A DNA stretch of 40,470 nt from a virus. The translations under genes and the position numbers were made by a program. The notes below the pieces were generated by a model. The model did no database searches, had not been told where the DNA came from, and worked only from the letters and a program-made list of their open reading frames with translations. Shown here piece after piece: positions 33,700 through 39,827 of this stretch. Position 1 is the first letter of the stretch; each line of letters opens with the position of its first letter. The DNA lies in the IMG/VR virus record IMGVR_UViG_3300025526_000061, positions 1-40,470 of that record; one strand, written 5' to 3'.

Positions 33700-34086
33700 T
33701 CACACCTGGTGCGTGCCTTCAACACCGCGGGCCGCTCGTGCGTCCGTGCGTGACTTCAAGCACACCTGCGCCGCGCGGACGTGATAAAGGGCCTCTATGT
33801 TCTCGTTGCACGCGAACGCCCCAGCCTGGGCCGTGACCAGCCGATCCTCGAGGATGGCCAGGAACACCTCGTTGGTGACGCCGTTGATCCCATCAATCAC
33901 CGGCCCATTCTGAAAACGGATGTTGAGCCCAAACGACGGCGTCAACCCCACGCCGGCGACTTCCTTCCGCGGTCCGAACACGTCGTACCTGAACGGGATC
34001 CCGCCCGCGTTCTTCTCTTCACCGCTCGGCTGGATCTCGATCGCCGCATTGCACTCATTGACCTGGTGGCTCGTCAGTTTCCGCAT
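33700..34086 (-). CDS. Small phage protein with helical hairpin ending in RGVEGTH; possible sponge-type protein
   Basis: 128-aa protein starting MRKLTSHQVNECNAAIEIQ. Residues about 1-70 are a beta-like head with GLNIRFQNGPVIDGINGV. Residues about 72-128 form two helices with ILEDRLVTAQAGAFACNENI, then RTDARAARGVEGTHQV. This ending is one I associate with a widespread phage hypothetical family, and the helix-Cys-x-E-N-x-A-L-helix layout recalls the hairpin of Acb2/Tad1-type cyclic-nucleotide sponges; that link is from memory and not tested. The ATG is 8 bases after the GAGGAG in leader element A. It is followed by hairpin H1. Confidence 0.6.
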   Translation of the reverse strand: MRKLTSHQVNECNAAIEIQPSGEEKNAGGIPFRYDVFGPRKEVAGVGLTPSFGLNIRFQNGPVIDGINGVTNEVFLAILEDRLVTAQAGAFACNENIEALYHVRAAQVCLKSRTDARAARGVEGTHQV

Positions 34087-34094
34087 CGTCGATA

Positions 34095-34133
34095 CTCCTC
34101 AAACATCAGGGCGTCATTGCCCTGCAGGTTCCA
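34095..34133 (-). promoter_or_regulatory. Start-associated leader element, copy A
   Basis: 39-bp element immediately before the 33700-34086 gene. On the transcript it reads TGGAACCTGCAGG, then the hairpin CAGGGC-aatgac-GCCCTG (plus-strand 34107-34124), then ATGTTTGAGGAG carrying the Shine-Dalgarno. Copies B and C are the same length; copy D shares 30 bp. Placement 7-9 bases before a start codon in every case points to translational or transcriptional control. Confidence 0.8.
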
Positions 34134-34154
34134 ACCGCGAAACACAACGGCCGC
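34133..34154 (-). repeat. Dispersed repeat R2, copy adjoining leader A
   Basis: AACCGCGAAACACAACGGCC on the plus strand, identical over at least 22 bp with the copy at 34660-34681. It directly abuts leader element A and overlaps hairpin H2. Confidence 0.6.
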
Positions 34155-34173
34155 AGCGTTCCCACCGCGGCCG
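34148..34173 (-). terminator. GC hairpin H2 of the small-gene array
   Basis: CGGCCGC at 34148-34154 pairs with GCGGCCG at 34167-34173 around a 12-base loop. It follows the stop of the 46-aa gene by about 8 bases and precedes leader A. Confidence 0.5.
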
Positions 34174-34181
34174 CCTTGGGG

Positions 34182-34322
34182 TCATCCCTCGTCCGGCTCG
34201 CCATAAGTCATGCACAGGCCACAGCCGCACGGGCCTTCGTAACCCTCGGGGTGCTCAGTCATGCCGGTCGTTGCGGCGATTGCCTGCTGCTCATCCATCT
34301 GCTCGAGCTGTTGCTTTGTCAT
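34182..34322 (-). CDS. 46-aa Cys-rich orphan protein
   Basis: Short gene with ATG at 34322, 7 bases after the GAGGAG of leader element B. The protein begins MTKQQLEQMDEQQAIAAT and ends with GPCGCGLCMTYGEPDEG; three closely spaced cysteines could bind a metal. It is flanked by leader B upstream and hairpin H2 downstream, exactly like its neighbours, which is the main reason to accept so short a frame. No family recognised. Confidence 0.62.
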   Translation of the reverse strand: MTKQQLEQMDEQQAIAATTGMTEHPEGYEGPCGCGLCMTYGEPDEG

Positions 34323-34329
34323 CCCGCTG

Positions 34330-34368
34330 CTCCTCAAACATCAGGGCGTCATTGCCCTGCAGGTTCCA
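34330..34368 (-). promoter_or_regulatory. Start-associated leader element, copy B
   Basis: Identical over 39 bp to copy A. It begins directly after the TGA of the upstream gene (34369) and ends in GAGGAG, seven bases before the ATG of the 46-aa gene. The 6-bp hairpin is perfect. Confidence 0.8.
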
Positions 34369-34614
34369 TCACCGCTTTGCACGTTGCTTGAAGCGTTCCT
34401 TGACCGACGGGCAGAATGTGGATCCTGCCGCCGCGCGAACTCCAGCCACCGCACCAGGCCGCGAGCGTTCCACGTGCTCAACACGCTCCTCCAGCCCCAT
34501 GTTCCTGTTCCTCATCGCGTCATGCTCCGCCTGGGTGAGCTGCAGAAACTGCGACTTGTCCGGACGATTCAGAAGGTCGCTCAGCTTCACCACTTCACCC
34601 GTGTTCACGTTCAT
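34369..34614 (-). CDS. 81-aa orphan protein of the small-gene array
   Basis: ATG at 34614 is seven bases after the GAGGAG of leader C; an overlapping ATG at 34619 is out of frame and closes at once. The protein starts MNVNTGEVVKLSDLLNR, has a helical middle (QLTQAEHDAMRNRNMG) and a basic C-terminus (CPSVKERFKQRAKR). The stop is directly joined to leader B. No recognised family; nucleic-acid binding through the basic tail is only a guess. Confidence 0.62.
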   Translation of the reverse strand: MNVNTGEVVKLSDLLNRPDKSQFLQLTQAEHDAMRNRNMGLEERVEHVERSRPGAVAGVRAAAGSTFCPSVKERFKQRAKR

Positions 34615-34621
34615 CGCATTG

Positions 34622-34660
34622 CTCCTCAAACATCAGGGCGTCATTACCCTGCAGGTTCCA
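34622..34660 (-). promoter_or_regulatory. Start-associated leader element, copy C
   Basis: Differs from A and B at one base: on the plus strand ATTGCCCTG becomes ATTACCCTG, so the RNA stem has a U-G instead of a C-G closing pair and remains paired. GAGGAG ends seven bases before the ATG at 34614. Confidence 0.8.
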
Positions 34661-34681
34661 ACCGCGAAACACAACGGCCGC
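34660..34681 (-). repeat. Dispersed repeat R2, copy adjoining leader C
   Basis: Same sequence as the 34133-34154 copy, directly next to leader C and overlapping the arm of hairpin H3. Confidence 0.6.
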
Positions 34682-34704
34682 GGCGTTCCCACCGCGGCCG
34701 TTGT
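34671..34704 (-). terminator. GC hairpin H3 of the small-gene array
   Basis: Perfect 13-bp stem, ACAACGGCCGCGG at 34671-34683 and CCGCGGCCGTTGT at 34692-34704, with an 8-base loop CGTTCCCA. It follows the TAG of the 34712-34954 gene by 7 bases. The strongest hairpin of the three; no U-run follows. Confidence 0.65.
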
Positions 34705-34711
34705 CGATCGA

Positions 34712-34954
34712 CTACACGCGCGGCGGCCAGCTCCATCCACTCGTGCCGGCGGGCGCGTCAGCCGGCAGCTGCGACACCGACGTCGGCCGCAGCTGGCCGT
34801 CCTGCAGCGGGTAGCTGCCATCGTTCTGGACGCTGAGGTTCACGCACGTGTCGCTCCACACCTGCGTGATCACCGCCGGGTACCCACTGGGCTTCTGGGT
34901 GTTCCCGCTCGGCTGAAAAATCACGACCCTTCCAACACTCGGCTTCTGATCCAT
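34712..34954 (-). CDS. 80-aa phage protein with KOW/SH3-like pattern
   Basis: Starts MDQKPSVGRVVIFQPSGNT and continues with PAVITQVWSDTCVNLSVQND, a V-G-x-x-V-x-F then A-x-I-x-x-V-W-x-D-x-x-V-N-L pattern seen in many small phage proteins and suggestive of a small SH3-like barrel. The ATG at 54 in the 34901-34960 stretch follows a GGAGA in the modified end of leader D. It is terminated by hairpin H3. Function unknown. Confidence 0.65.
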   Translation of the reverse strand: MDQKPSVGRVVIFQPSGNTQKPSGYPAVITQVWSDTCVNLSVQNDGSYPLQDGQLRPTSVSQLPADAPAGTSGWSWPPRV

Positions 34955-34970
34955 CGCAAATCTCCACGAA

Positions 34971-35000
34971 CATCAGGGCGTCATTGCCCTGCAGGTTCCA
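34971..35000 (-). promoter_or_regulatory. Start-associated leader element, copy D
   Basis: Shares 30 exact bases with A and B including the hairpin; the Shine-Dalgarno end has diverged (GGAGA in place of GAGGAG). It begins directly after the TGA of the 35001-35309 gene, as copy B does for its upstream gene. Confidence 0.75.
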
Positions 35001-35309
35001 TCACCGCTGCCGACGTCCATCCGCGATCCCGCTGTGCGGACTGTGCGGCGCCTTCTCGGGGTCCGCTTCCCAGTTGGTTGGCTCGATGCCCATGGCCATC
35101 AGCAGCGCTACCGCGCGGTTCCGCAGTGCCACGCACTCTTGCGCGTTGTGCCGGATCCCGGGCAGCCTCCCGCCCTGGCACAACTGCTCAGCCAGGTCCT
35201 CGTACATCCTCGCGACCGCCACCAGCGAGTTGACCAACTCCATCGCCTCCATACCGGTGGGCTGTGTGAAAGTCAGCCCATCCGCACGCATCTCTTCCAA
35301 CGTCTTCAT
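35001..35309 (-). CDS. Hypothetical 102-aa helical protein
   Basis: ATG at 35309 overlaps the preceding stop by one base (TGATG) and has GGGAGG upstream. The sequence starts MKTLEEMRADGLTFTQPTG and consists mainly of helices (LVNSLVAVARMYEDLAEQL, then ECVALRNRAVALLMAMG). Its stop abuts leader D. No family recognised. Confidence 0.58.
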   Translation of the reverse strand: MKTLEEMRADGLTFTQPTGMEAMELVNSLVAVARMYEDLAEQLCQGGRLPGIRHNAQECVALRNRAVALLMAMGIEPTNWEADPEKAPHSPHSGIADGRRQR

Positions 35310-36001
35310 CACTCATCCCTCCCCAGCGCCGTCCGCAGCTCCGGCACCACCATCGGGTACCCGCACAGCTTGAAGTACTCCTCCTCGCTGCTCACCACGC
35401 GGATCTGCCCCTTGCTGTTCCCCGACGCGTACCGCACGTACCCGTCCTCCTGCACGTACACCCCGCGGGCCCGCAGGTCCGTCACCAGCTTCCTCGAGTA
35501 GTCCGCGGGCCCCGTCTTCAGCACCAGCAGCGGCACCCACCCGGCCTCATCCTGGCACGTGAAGATCTCGTGGAACCACAGCCCATCCTCACGCTTCGTC
35601 TCCGGCACGTGGTGCATCAGCCCGCGCGTCCTGGGCCCCCAGCAGTGCCCACCATCCGGGTACACGCCTTTAGTCACCACCCCCGCCGCCAGCAGCTCAT
35701 CGCACCGCCGCATCACCAGGCTCACCCGCGAAGTGCGAACCTCAACGGCCGCAACCTTGGCCGGCCCGACATCTCCGAACAGCCCGCCGCTCGAGGGGGC
35801 GGGGGTGTTGACATCAACCCCGCACGCCACCTCATCCACGAACCGCGGCAGCACCACGTGCTCAATGTCCCCCACATCCAGCTTCCGCCGCCGCAGCGAC
35901 CCCCCAAACTCCCACCGCTCATACGTCCCCTCAAACAACGCCTTCACCGCCTCCGCCGCATACCGCGCCGCGTACATCGACCGCTTGGGCAGTGCGCTCA
36001 T
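35309..36001 (-). CDS. Polymerase-X-like nucleotidyltransferase
   Basis: 230-aa protein with the palm and thumb features of family X polymerases. Residues 33-47 contain GGSLRRRK then VGDIE; in classical PolX this is GS-x-RR ... GDID, so the second catalytic acid is Glu47 in place of Asp. Residues near VPLLVLKTGPADYSRKL correspond to the TG-x-x-x-F-N-x-x-L segment, and the ending EEEYFKLCGYPMVVPELR matches the E-x-x-x-F-x-x-L-G-x-P-x-x-x-P-E-x-R signature of the PolX C-terminus. No helix-hairpin-helix lyase domain or PHP domain is present. ATG at 36001 overlaps the upstream stop (ATGA). DNA repair or nucleotidyl transfer are plausible; activity is uncertain. Confidence 0.68.
   Translation of the reverse strand: MSALPKRSMYAARYAAEAVKALFEGTYERWEFGGSLRRRKLDVGDIEHVVLPRFVDEVACGVDVNTPAPSSGGLFGDVGPAKVAAVEVRTSRVSLVMRRCDELLAAGVVTKGVYPDGGHCWGPRTRGLMHHVPETKREDGLWFHEIFTCQDEAGWVPLLVLKTGPADYSRKLVTDLRARGVYVQEDGYVRYASGNSKGQIRVVSSEEEYFKLCGYPMVVPELRTALGRDE
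35728..35760 (-). repeat. Dispersed repeat R2-like stretch inside the PolX-like gene
   Basis: Plus strand GCGAAGTGCGAACCTCAACG then GCCGCAACCTTGG, close to the intergenic copies at 37202-37233 and 39828-39859. It translates as AKVAAVEVRTS within the PolX-like protein. Confidence 0.4.
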
Positions 36002-36621
36002 TGAGCACCCCACAGACTGCCCCTGGGCGCCGACGTCCTCACGGCACTTCGTAGATCCGCGGGACGCCCTCCGTGGCTTCCGACACCACCTTGATCGCCC
36101 CGATCTTCACCAGCCGCTTGAGACTCTGCGCGACCGACGCCCCCTTCCTTCCCGTCATGCCCTTGCCCCACTTCATCAACACGCCGTGATTCATTTGTCC
36201 CCGCGGAATAGCCCTGTACACCTCCAGCGTTTCCCGACTCATCTGCCCTTCCAGAAGGCTGTTTGGACTCGCCATGCGATTGCTCCTCTGCGTTCCTCTG
36301 CGTCCTCTGCGTTCCACTCTCCGCCGCCAGCTCTCTCCCCACCTCCAGCCCGCTCAGCACGTACACCATCACGTCCCCCTTGACGTCTTCCTCAAGCCGC
36401 TCCAGCAGCTGCGCCCCACCGCGGGCATCCCCCGCCGCCACCAGCTCCGCCACCCTCGCCTGCGCGGCCTTGACCTTCCCCATGTACTCCGCCCCCCGCA
36501 TGACCGAGTAGTCGTGCAGCGCCTCCGCGATCGACGCCCCCCGGCACGCCGCCCGCGCAAAGCACCCCCGCCGCACCAGCCCACCATCCACCGGCATCTG
36601 TTCCAGGTCCTCACCGCTCAT
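35998..36621 (-). CDS. Hypothetical protein with repeat-encoded extension overlapping a second gene
   Basis: Frame of 207 residues from ATG 36621 (MSGEDLEQMPVDGGLVRRG). The first 100 residues look like an ordinary helical protein (EALHDYSVMRGAEYMG, then RVAELVAAGDARGGAQLLE). From residue 101 the frame runs through the CCTCTGCGT repeat (SGTQRTQRNAEEQ) and then overlaps the small winged-helix gene in another frame, where its composition becomes Gly/Arg/Gln-rich like a non-coding shadow. The natural C-terminus may once have been near residue 100. The start overlaps the upstream TGA by 4 bp and the end overlaps the PolX-like start. Confidence 0.5.
   Translation of the reverse strand: MSGEDLEQMPVDGGLVRRGCFARAACRGASIAEALHDYSVMRGAEYMGKVKAAQARVAELVAAGDARGGAQLLERLEEDVKGDVMVYVLSGLEVGRELAAESGTQRTQRNAEEQSHGESKQPSGRADESGNAGGVQGYSAGTNESRRVDEVGQGHDGKEGGVGRAESQAAGEDRGDQGGVGSHGGRPADLRSAVRTSAPRGSLWGAQ
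36039..36275 (-). CDS. Small winged-helix DNA-binding protein
   Basis: 78-aa protein from ATG 36275 with GAGGAG seven bases upstream. It starts MASPNSLLEGQMSRETLEVY and shows a winged-helix pattern: helices to about residue 50, recognition-type helix VAQSLKRLVKIGAI and a wing with KVVSEATEGVPRIYEV. It lies wholly inside the longer frame 35998-36621 but in the +1 frame relative to it. The good Shine-Dalgarno and domain-like sequence favour this frame. Likely an early transcription regulator, which is inference. Confidence 0.6.
   Translation of the reverse strand: MASPNSLLEGQMSRETLEVYRAIPRGQMNHGVLMKWGKGMTGRKGASVAQSLKRLVKIGAIKVVSEATEGVPRIYEVP
36285..36313. repeat. CCTCTGCGT(T) short tandem repeat
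   Basis: Three copies of CCTCTGCGT(T) at 36285-36294, 36295-36303 and 36304-36313. The repeat edge supplies the GAGGAG Shine-Dalgarno of the winged-helix gene. Related GC-rich 9-10-bp tandem arrays occur between genes of many bacteria, so it may be host-derived. Confidence 0.7.
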
Positions 36622-37178
36622 GGCTTCACCCCCAGCGCGTTCTCGGCCAGCCAATCGACGATCACGTCGCCGTGGCACGGCTCATCGCCCTTGACCTTGC
36701 ACCAGCACCCCAGCCGCTTGCCGCGGCACGCCATCAACGCCGACTCGATCGGCCCCTCGTCCGCCGCATGACCCCACAGCCACTGGCGGTACAGCCGCAC
36801 CGCCTGAGCCGCTCCACCCTCGCAGTCTTCGCCGCGGTACGGATTCCCCAGCACGCTGCCCTTGCGGACCCTGACGTCACGCGAGCGATGGATGGGCCGC
36901 CCGATGTAGACGTCAAAGCCGCGCGGGTCCTTCACGTTCACCACCGACGTCGGCCACGCGATCGGGCACACCTGCATCTGCGGCGGTTCCGGGTTGAACC
37001 ACCCAAACAACCCCGGCTTATCCGGGAACTGGACCGCGACCAGCATGGTGTTGGGATCGACCTTGCACACGGTCCCCGCCTGGCCGTTGCGGTGGTGCGC
37101 TGCGTCCGCGATCGCGACCAGGTCGCCCACCGTGAACGTCCGCCCCAGCTCGTCGATGATGCTCTGTCCCTTTGCCAT
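36618..37178 (-). CDS. DUF4326 protein with N-terminal KOW-like region
   Basis: 186-aa protein from ATG 37178 (GGAGG nine bases upstream). Residues about 12-70 have a beta-barrel-like pattern (FTVGDLVAIADAAHHRNGQ then GTVCKVDPNTMLVAVQF). Residues about 78-178 are a DUF4326 domain: VVNVKDPRGFDVYIGRP, KGSVLGNPY, GKRLGCWC at 153-160 and CHGD at 168-171. DUF4326 proteins are common in phages and mobile elements; the Cys/His-rich end suggests metal binding; function is not established. The N-terminal extension to 37271 is the R2 repeat in translation and is rejected. Confidence 0.75.
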   Translation of the reverse strand: MAKGQSIIDELGRTFTVGDLVAIADAAHHRNGQAGTVCKVDPNTMLVAVQFPDKPGLFGWFNPEPPQMQVCPIAWPTSVVNVKDPRGFDVYIGRPIHRSRDVRVRKGSVLGNPYRGEDCEGGAAQAVRLYRQWLWGHAADEGPIESALMACRGKRLGCWCKVKGDEPCHGDVIVDWLAENALGVKP

Positions 37179-37201
37179 CCGTGGCACCCTCCTGCGTCCC
37201 T

Positions 37202-37233
37202 GCGAACCGCGAACCTCAACGCCGCAAAACCTG
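37202..37233 (-). repeat. Dispersed repeat R2, copy in the leader of the DUF4326 gene
   Basis: Plus strand GCGAACCGCGAACCTCAACG followed by CCGCAAAACCTG. It lies between the stop of the winged-helix gene at 37240 and the Shine-Dalgarno of the DUF4326 gene. Nearly the same sequence precedes the ParB-like gene. Confidence 0.6.
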
Positions 37234-37239
37234 CCCGGC

Positions 37240-37833
37240 CTACAGCTGCGTGGCCTCACGCCACTGCACACCCATGGGCGTCAGCTCGATGTAGTTGGTC
37301 TGGAACTGCTCGCTGAGCTTGACCAGCCCCTCGGTCTCGAGGTCCCGCACCGCCGCGGCCGGGAACAGCTGCAAGCCCAGCTTGCTGGTGAGCTCCGCCC
37401 GCTTGATCCGGGCCCGGTCGATGGGCAGCTTGCCCAGGATCTTCCGCTGCTCACCCGTGGCCTTGAACCCCGCGCGGAGTGTGGGCGCCGGCGGAGCCGC
37501 CACCGCGGCGGGGCCCTTGCTTACAGCCCGGGGGGTGGGGGTGGGGGCCTGCTGGCCCTTGCTCTCATCCAGGTCCGCGTCCGCCACTTCCGCCGGCAGC
37601 GTGCTCGCGACGATCACCTGCTGATTGAGCCCTCGGTACGCCTCGACCTTCACACCCTGCTTCCGCAGCTTCGCGATGTGCACGCTGTAGCTCTTCGGAG
37701 CATCCGGCCACTCGAAGTACTCGCCGCCCTTGAGCTGCTCGGCCTGCTGGATCGCCTCCAGCACCTCGGGCTTCATCGCCCGCGACTTGCGAAACTTCAC
37801 CGGCTTCGGACCCTTCTTGACCACGATTCCCAT
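37240..37833 (-). CDS. Two-module winged-helix-like protein
   Basis: 197-aa protein with GGAGG upstream of its ATG. N-terminal MGIVVKKGPKPVKFRKSR is basic; residues about 20-75 (EVLEAIQQAEQLKGGEYFEW then HIAKLRKQGVKVEAYRG) and about 125-195 (RAELTSKLGLQLFPAAAVR then LETEGLVKLSEQFQTNY) each resemble a winged helix. A Pro/Thr/Ala linker (APTPTPRAVSKGPAAVAAP) joins them. Likely a DNA-binding regulator of early genes. It follows the ParB-like gene. Confidence 0.52.
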   Translation of the reverse strand: MGIVVKKGPKPVKFRKSRAMKPEVLEAIQQAEQLKGGEYFEWPDAPKSYSVHIAKLRKQGVKVEAYRGLNQQVIVASTLPAEVADADLDESKGQQAPTPTPRAVSKGPAAVAAPPAPTLRAGFKATGEQRKILGKLPIDRARIKRAELTSKLGLQLFPAAAVRDLETEGLVKLSEQFQTNYIELTPMGVQWREATQL

Positions 37834-37968
37834 ACCAGCCTCCTTGCCTTGTTTGCTAACCCGTCACCGTTCCCCGTCCCGCACACCGCCACCCGCCCTG
37901 GACGCCGGCCGCCATCGCACCCGCGGCACCCTTGACACGCCCAGGGCGGTCCACCCACCCACCCGCAG
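37834..37968 (-). other. 135-base gap after the ParB-like gene
   Basis: No credible gene. Contains the ribosome-binding site of the next gene near 37840-37850 (GGAGG) and a Pro/His-coding GC-rich stretch on the plus strand. No clear hairpin was found by eye. Confidence 0.35.
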
Positions 37969-39810
37969 TCACTTCTTCTTCTGTTTCTTCTTCCCCTTCA
38001 CCGCGGCCGCGGCCTTCGTCTTCCCGCCGCCCTTCGCCTTGTTCGCCGCGATCACCTTCCCCACCGGCGGGTGCACCTTCGCCGTCTCGGCGTTGGCCAG
38101 CTTCGACCGGCTCGCATGCACCTTCACGCCAGCGGGCAGATCGCCGGTCAAACAAGGCTTGCCGACACCCACCTTGCAGCTCGGGCACGCGTGGTTCAGC
38201 GGCCCGGCCTTCAACAGCTTCTCGGCCTTGGGCATGAAGTCCGCCAGCACCGGCGCCCGCGGCACCTTCAGCTCCCACGTCGCTGCCAGCTCGATCAGCA
38301 CTTCGGTGCTTACCTGTTCCAGCGAGTTCGTCACCGGGCAGTAGCTGCCCTCCACGTCCTTCTCAATCGCCGCGATGTCGGCGATGGTGGGGGCCTTGGT
38401 GCCCTTCAGCAGCTTCATCACCACCGGGGTGATGATCTTCTTGTCGTACCCGTTGGGCACCAGCTTGTTCTCGCCCAGCATTGCCGTTGCCGCGGCGCGG
38501 CCAGGCTTGCCGTACGCCGCATCCAGTACGACCTTGAAGATCTTGGTGCCGTACTCGCTCATCGCCCGCTCGAGCTCGCGATTGGCCTTCGTCTCCGGCG
38601 ACTCTTTCAGGTCCCCCGCCGCCAGCCGCTTCTTTGCCGCCGCGGGCTTCTTCTCAACCTGCTGCACCACCTGCTGTGCGAACGAATCCCCCCGCAGCCC
38701 CGCCGGCGCCTGCGCCTCCAGCGTCTTGGTGTTCATCGCCGACTTCTGGTCTTTCTTCGGCTCAGCCTTGATCTCCTTCGCCACCCGCGCGGCCTCCGCC
38801 TTGCTGATCCGCTCCGCCTCGGCGCGCTTGACGTCGAAGCACTGTTTGTTCAGGCACAGCCCCTCGGCCGCGGCCGCCAGGTCGCTCTTCTCGCCGCCGT
38901 CGAACAGCTTCAGATCGTTCTTGGAGTTGTGCGGGCACCCCACGCACGCCTGCCGGCCCGCGAAGGTCATGTCCAGCTTCCAGGGCACCGTCTTCAGCGT
39001 GAACATCAGCTCGCTGCACCGCTCCCGCACCTCTTCAATGTGCCGCGGCACCTCGTCCCAGTTGTACTTCCGCGTGAGGCACCACTCCGCCACCTCGTCC
39101 CGCACGGTGGGGTCCGCCAGCTTCGCGATCTCCCGCGCGTGCTGCTTGGGCAGCTTCACGAACGCCCCATCCGGCTGCTTCATCCCCTCGGCCATCAGCC
39201 GAAAACCCACGCTCTTCTCGCTGAACCGCCCCAGCCGCAGGTGATCCCGCACCCACGACACCGCGTGCCCCAACCGCTTCGCGATCGCCTGGCACACCTG
39301 CTCTTCGCTCAGGTCCTCGCCGCGCGTCTTCCCATCGGCCGTGAGGACCTCGCTCAGCTTGCACACCAGCCGGACGATCTCCGCCAGCTCGAGGTCCCGC
39401 CGCGCGAGGTTCTCGATCGCCCGCACGCTCTCGATCTCCAGGTCGCTCATGGGCCCGGAAACGAACGCCTTGATCGTCTTCCACCCCAGCTTGCCCGCGG
39501 CCGTGAACCGCCGCTCGCCGAACACCAGGCGGAAGGGCGTGTTGTGCGTCACGGGATGCACCTGCGTCACGCGGATCGGCTGCTGCTGCCCCTCGCGGGC
39601 CAGGCTCTCCGCCATCCGCGTCACGCCCTCGGCGTCCTCGAGCTCCTTCATCCGGTGATTGCCGCCGTCCAGGTAGATCCTCGACAGCTCAACCTCCTCG
39701 AGGTTCCCCAGCGGCACCGCGGCAACGGGCGCCGCCGGCACCACCGCCACCTTGCTCTTCACGATGCCCTCAACCTTGCCCGCCTTCTCCGCCACCATCG
39801 CCGTCGTCAT
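37969..39810 (-). CDS. ParB-like partition/regulatory protein with C-terminal zinc motif
   Basis: 613-aa protein. Residues about 38-120 are a ParB N-terminal domain with the box FGERRFTAAGKLG (GERR at 98-101). Residues about 165-195 hold an HTH (QVCQAIAKRLGHAVSWVRDH). A Cys cluster follows (ACVGCPHNSKND and GLCLNKQCFDVKRAEAE), as in ParB-type phage and plasmid proteins. The C-terminal part adds a second zinc motif, HACPSCKVGVGKPCL at about 540-554 with His565, and a very Lys-rich tail (VKGKKKQKKK). The ATG at 39810 has AAGGG six bases upstream; ATG 39816 is too close to it. It may segregate a plasmid-like prophage or act as a regulator/nuclease; no ParA partner is seen. Confidence 0.72.
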   Translation of the reverse strand: MTTAMVAEKAGKVEGIVKSKVAVVPAAPVAAVPLGNLEEVELSRIYLDGGNHRMKELEDAEGVTRMAESLAREGQQQPIRVTQVHPVTHNTPFRLVFGERRFTAAGKLGWKTIKAFVSGPMSDLEIESVRAIENLARRDLELAEIVRLVCKLSEVLTADGKTRGEDLSEEQVCQAIAKRLGHAVSWVRDHLRLGRFSEKSVGFRLMAEGMKQPDGAFVKLPKQHAREIAKLADPTVRDEVAEWCLTRKYNWDEVPRHIEEVRERCSELMFTLKTVPWKLDMTFAGRQACVGCPHNSKNDLKLFDGGEKSDLAAAAEGLCLNKQCFDVKRAEAERISKAEAARVAKEIKAEPKKDQKSAMNTKTLEAQAPAGLRGDSFAQQVVQQVEKKPAAAKKRLAAGDLKESPETKANRELERAMSEYGTKIFKVVLDAAYGKPGRAAATAMLGENKLVPNGYDKKIITPVVMKLLKGTKAPTIADIAAIEKDVEGSYCPVTNSLEQVSTEVLIELAATWELKVPRAPVLADFMPKAEKLLKAGPLNHACPSCKVGVGKPCLTGDLPAGVKVHASRSKLANAETAKVHPPVGKVIAANKAKGGGKTKAAAAVKGKKKQKKK

Positions 39811-39827
39811 GCCCATCCCTTTCAGTT

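Noticed and set aside
34095-35000. CRISPR array
   Set aside because: Repeats of 30-39 bp are separated by complete genes of unequal length, not by spacers; no cas genes.
33644-35000. Integron-type gene cassettes with attC sites
   Set aside because: No integrase and no R-box/L-box layout; hairpins are between stop and repeat, not recombination-site-like.
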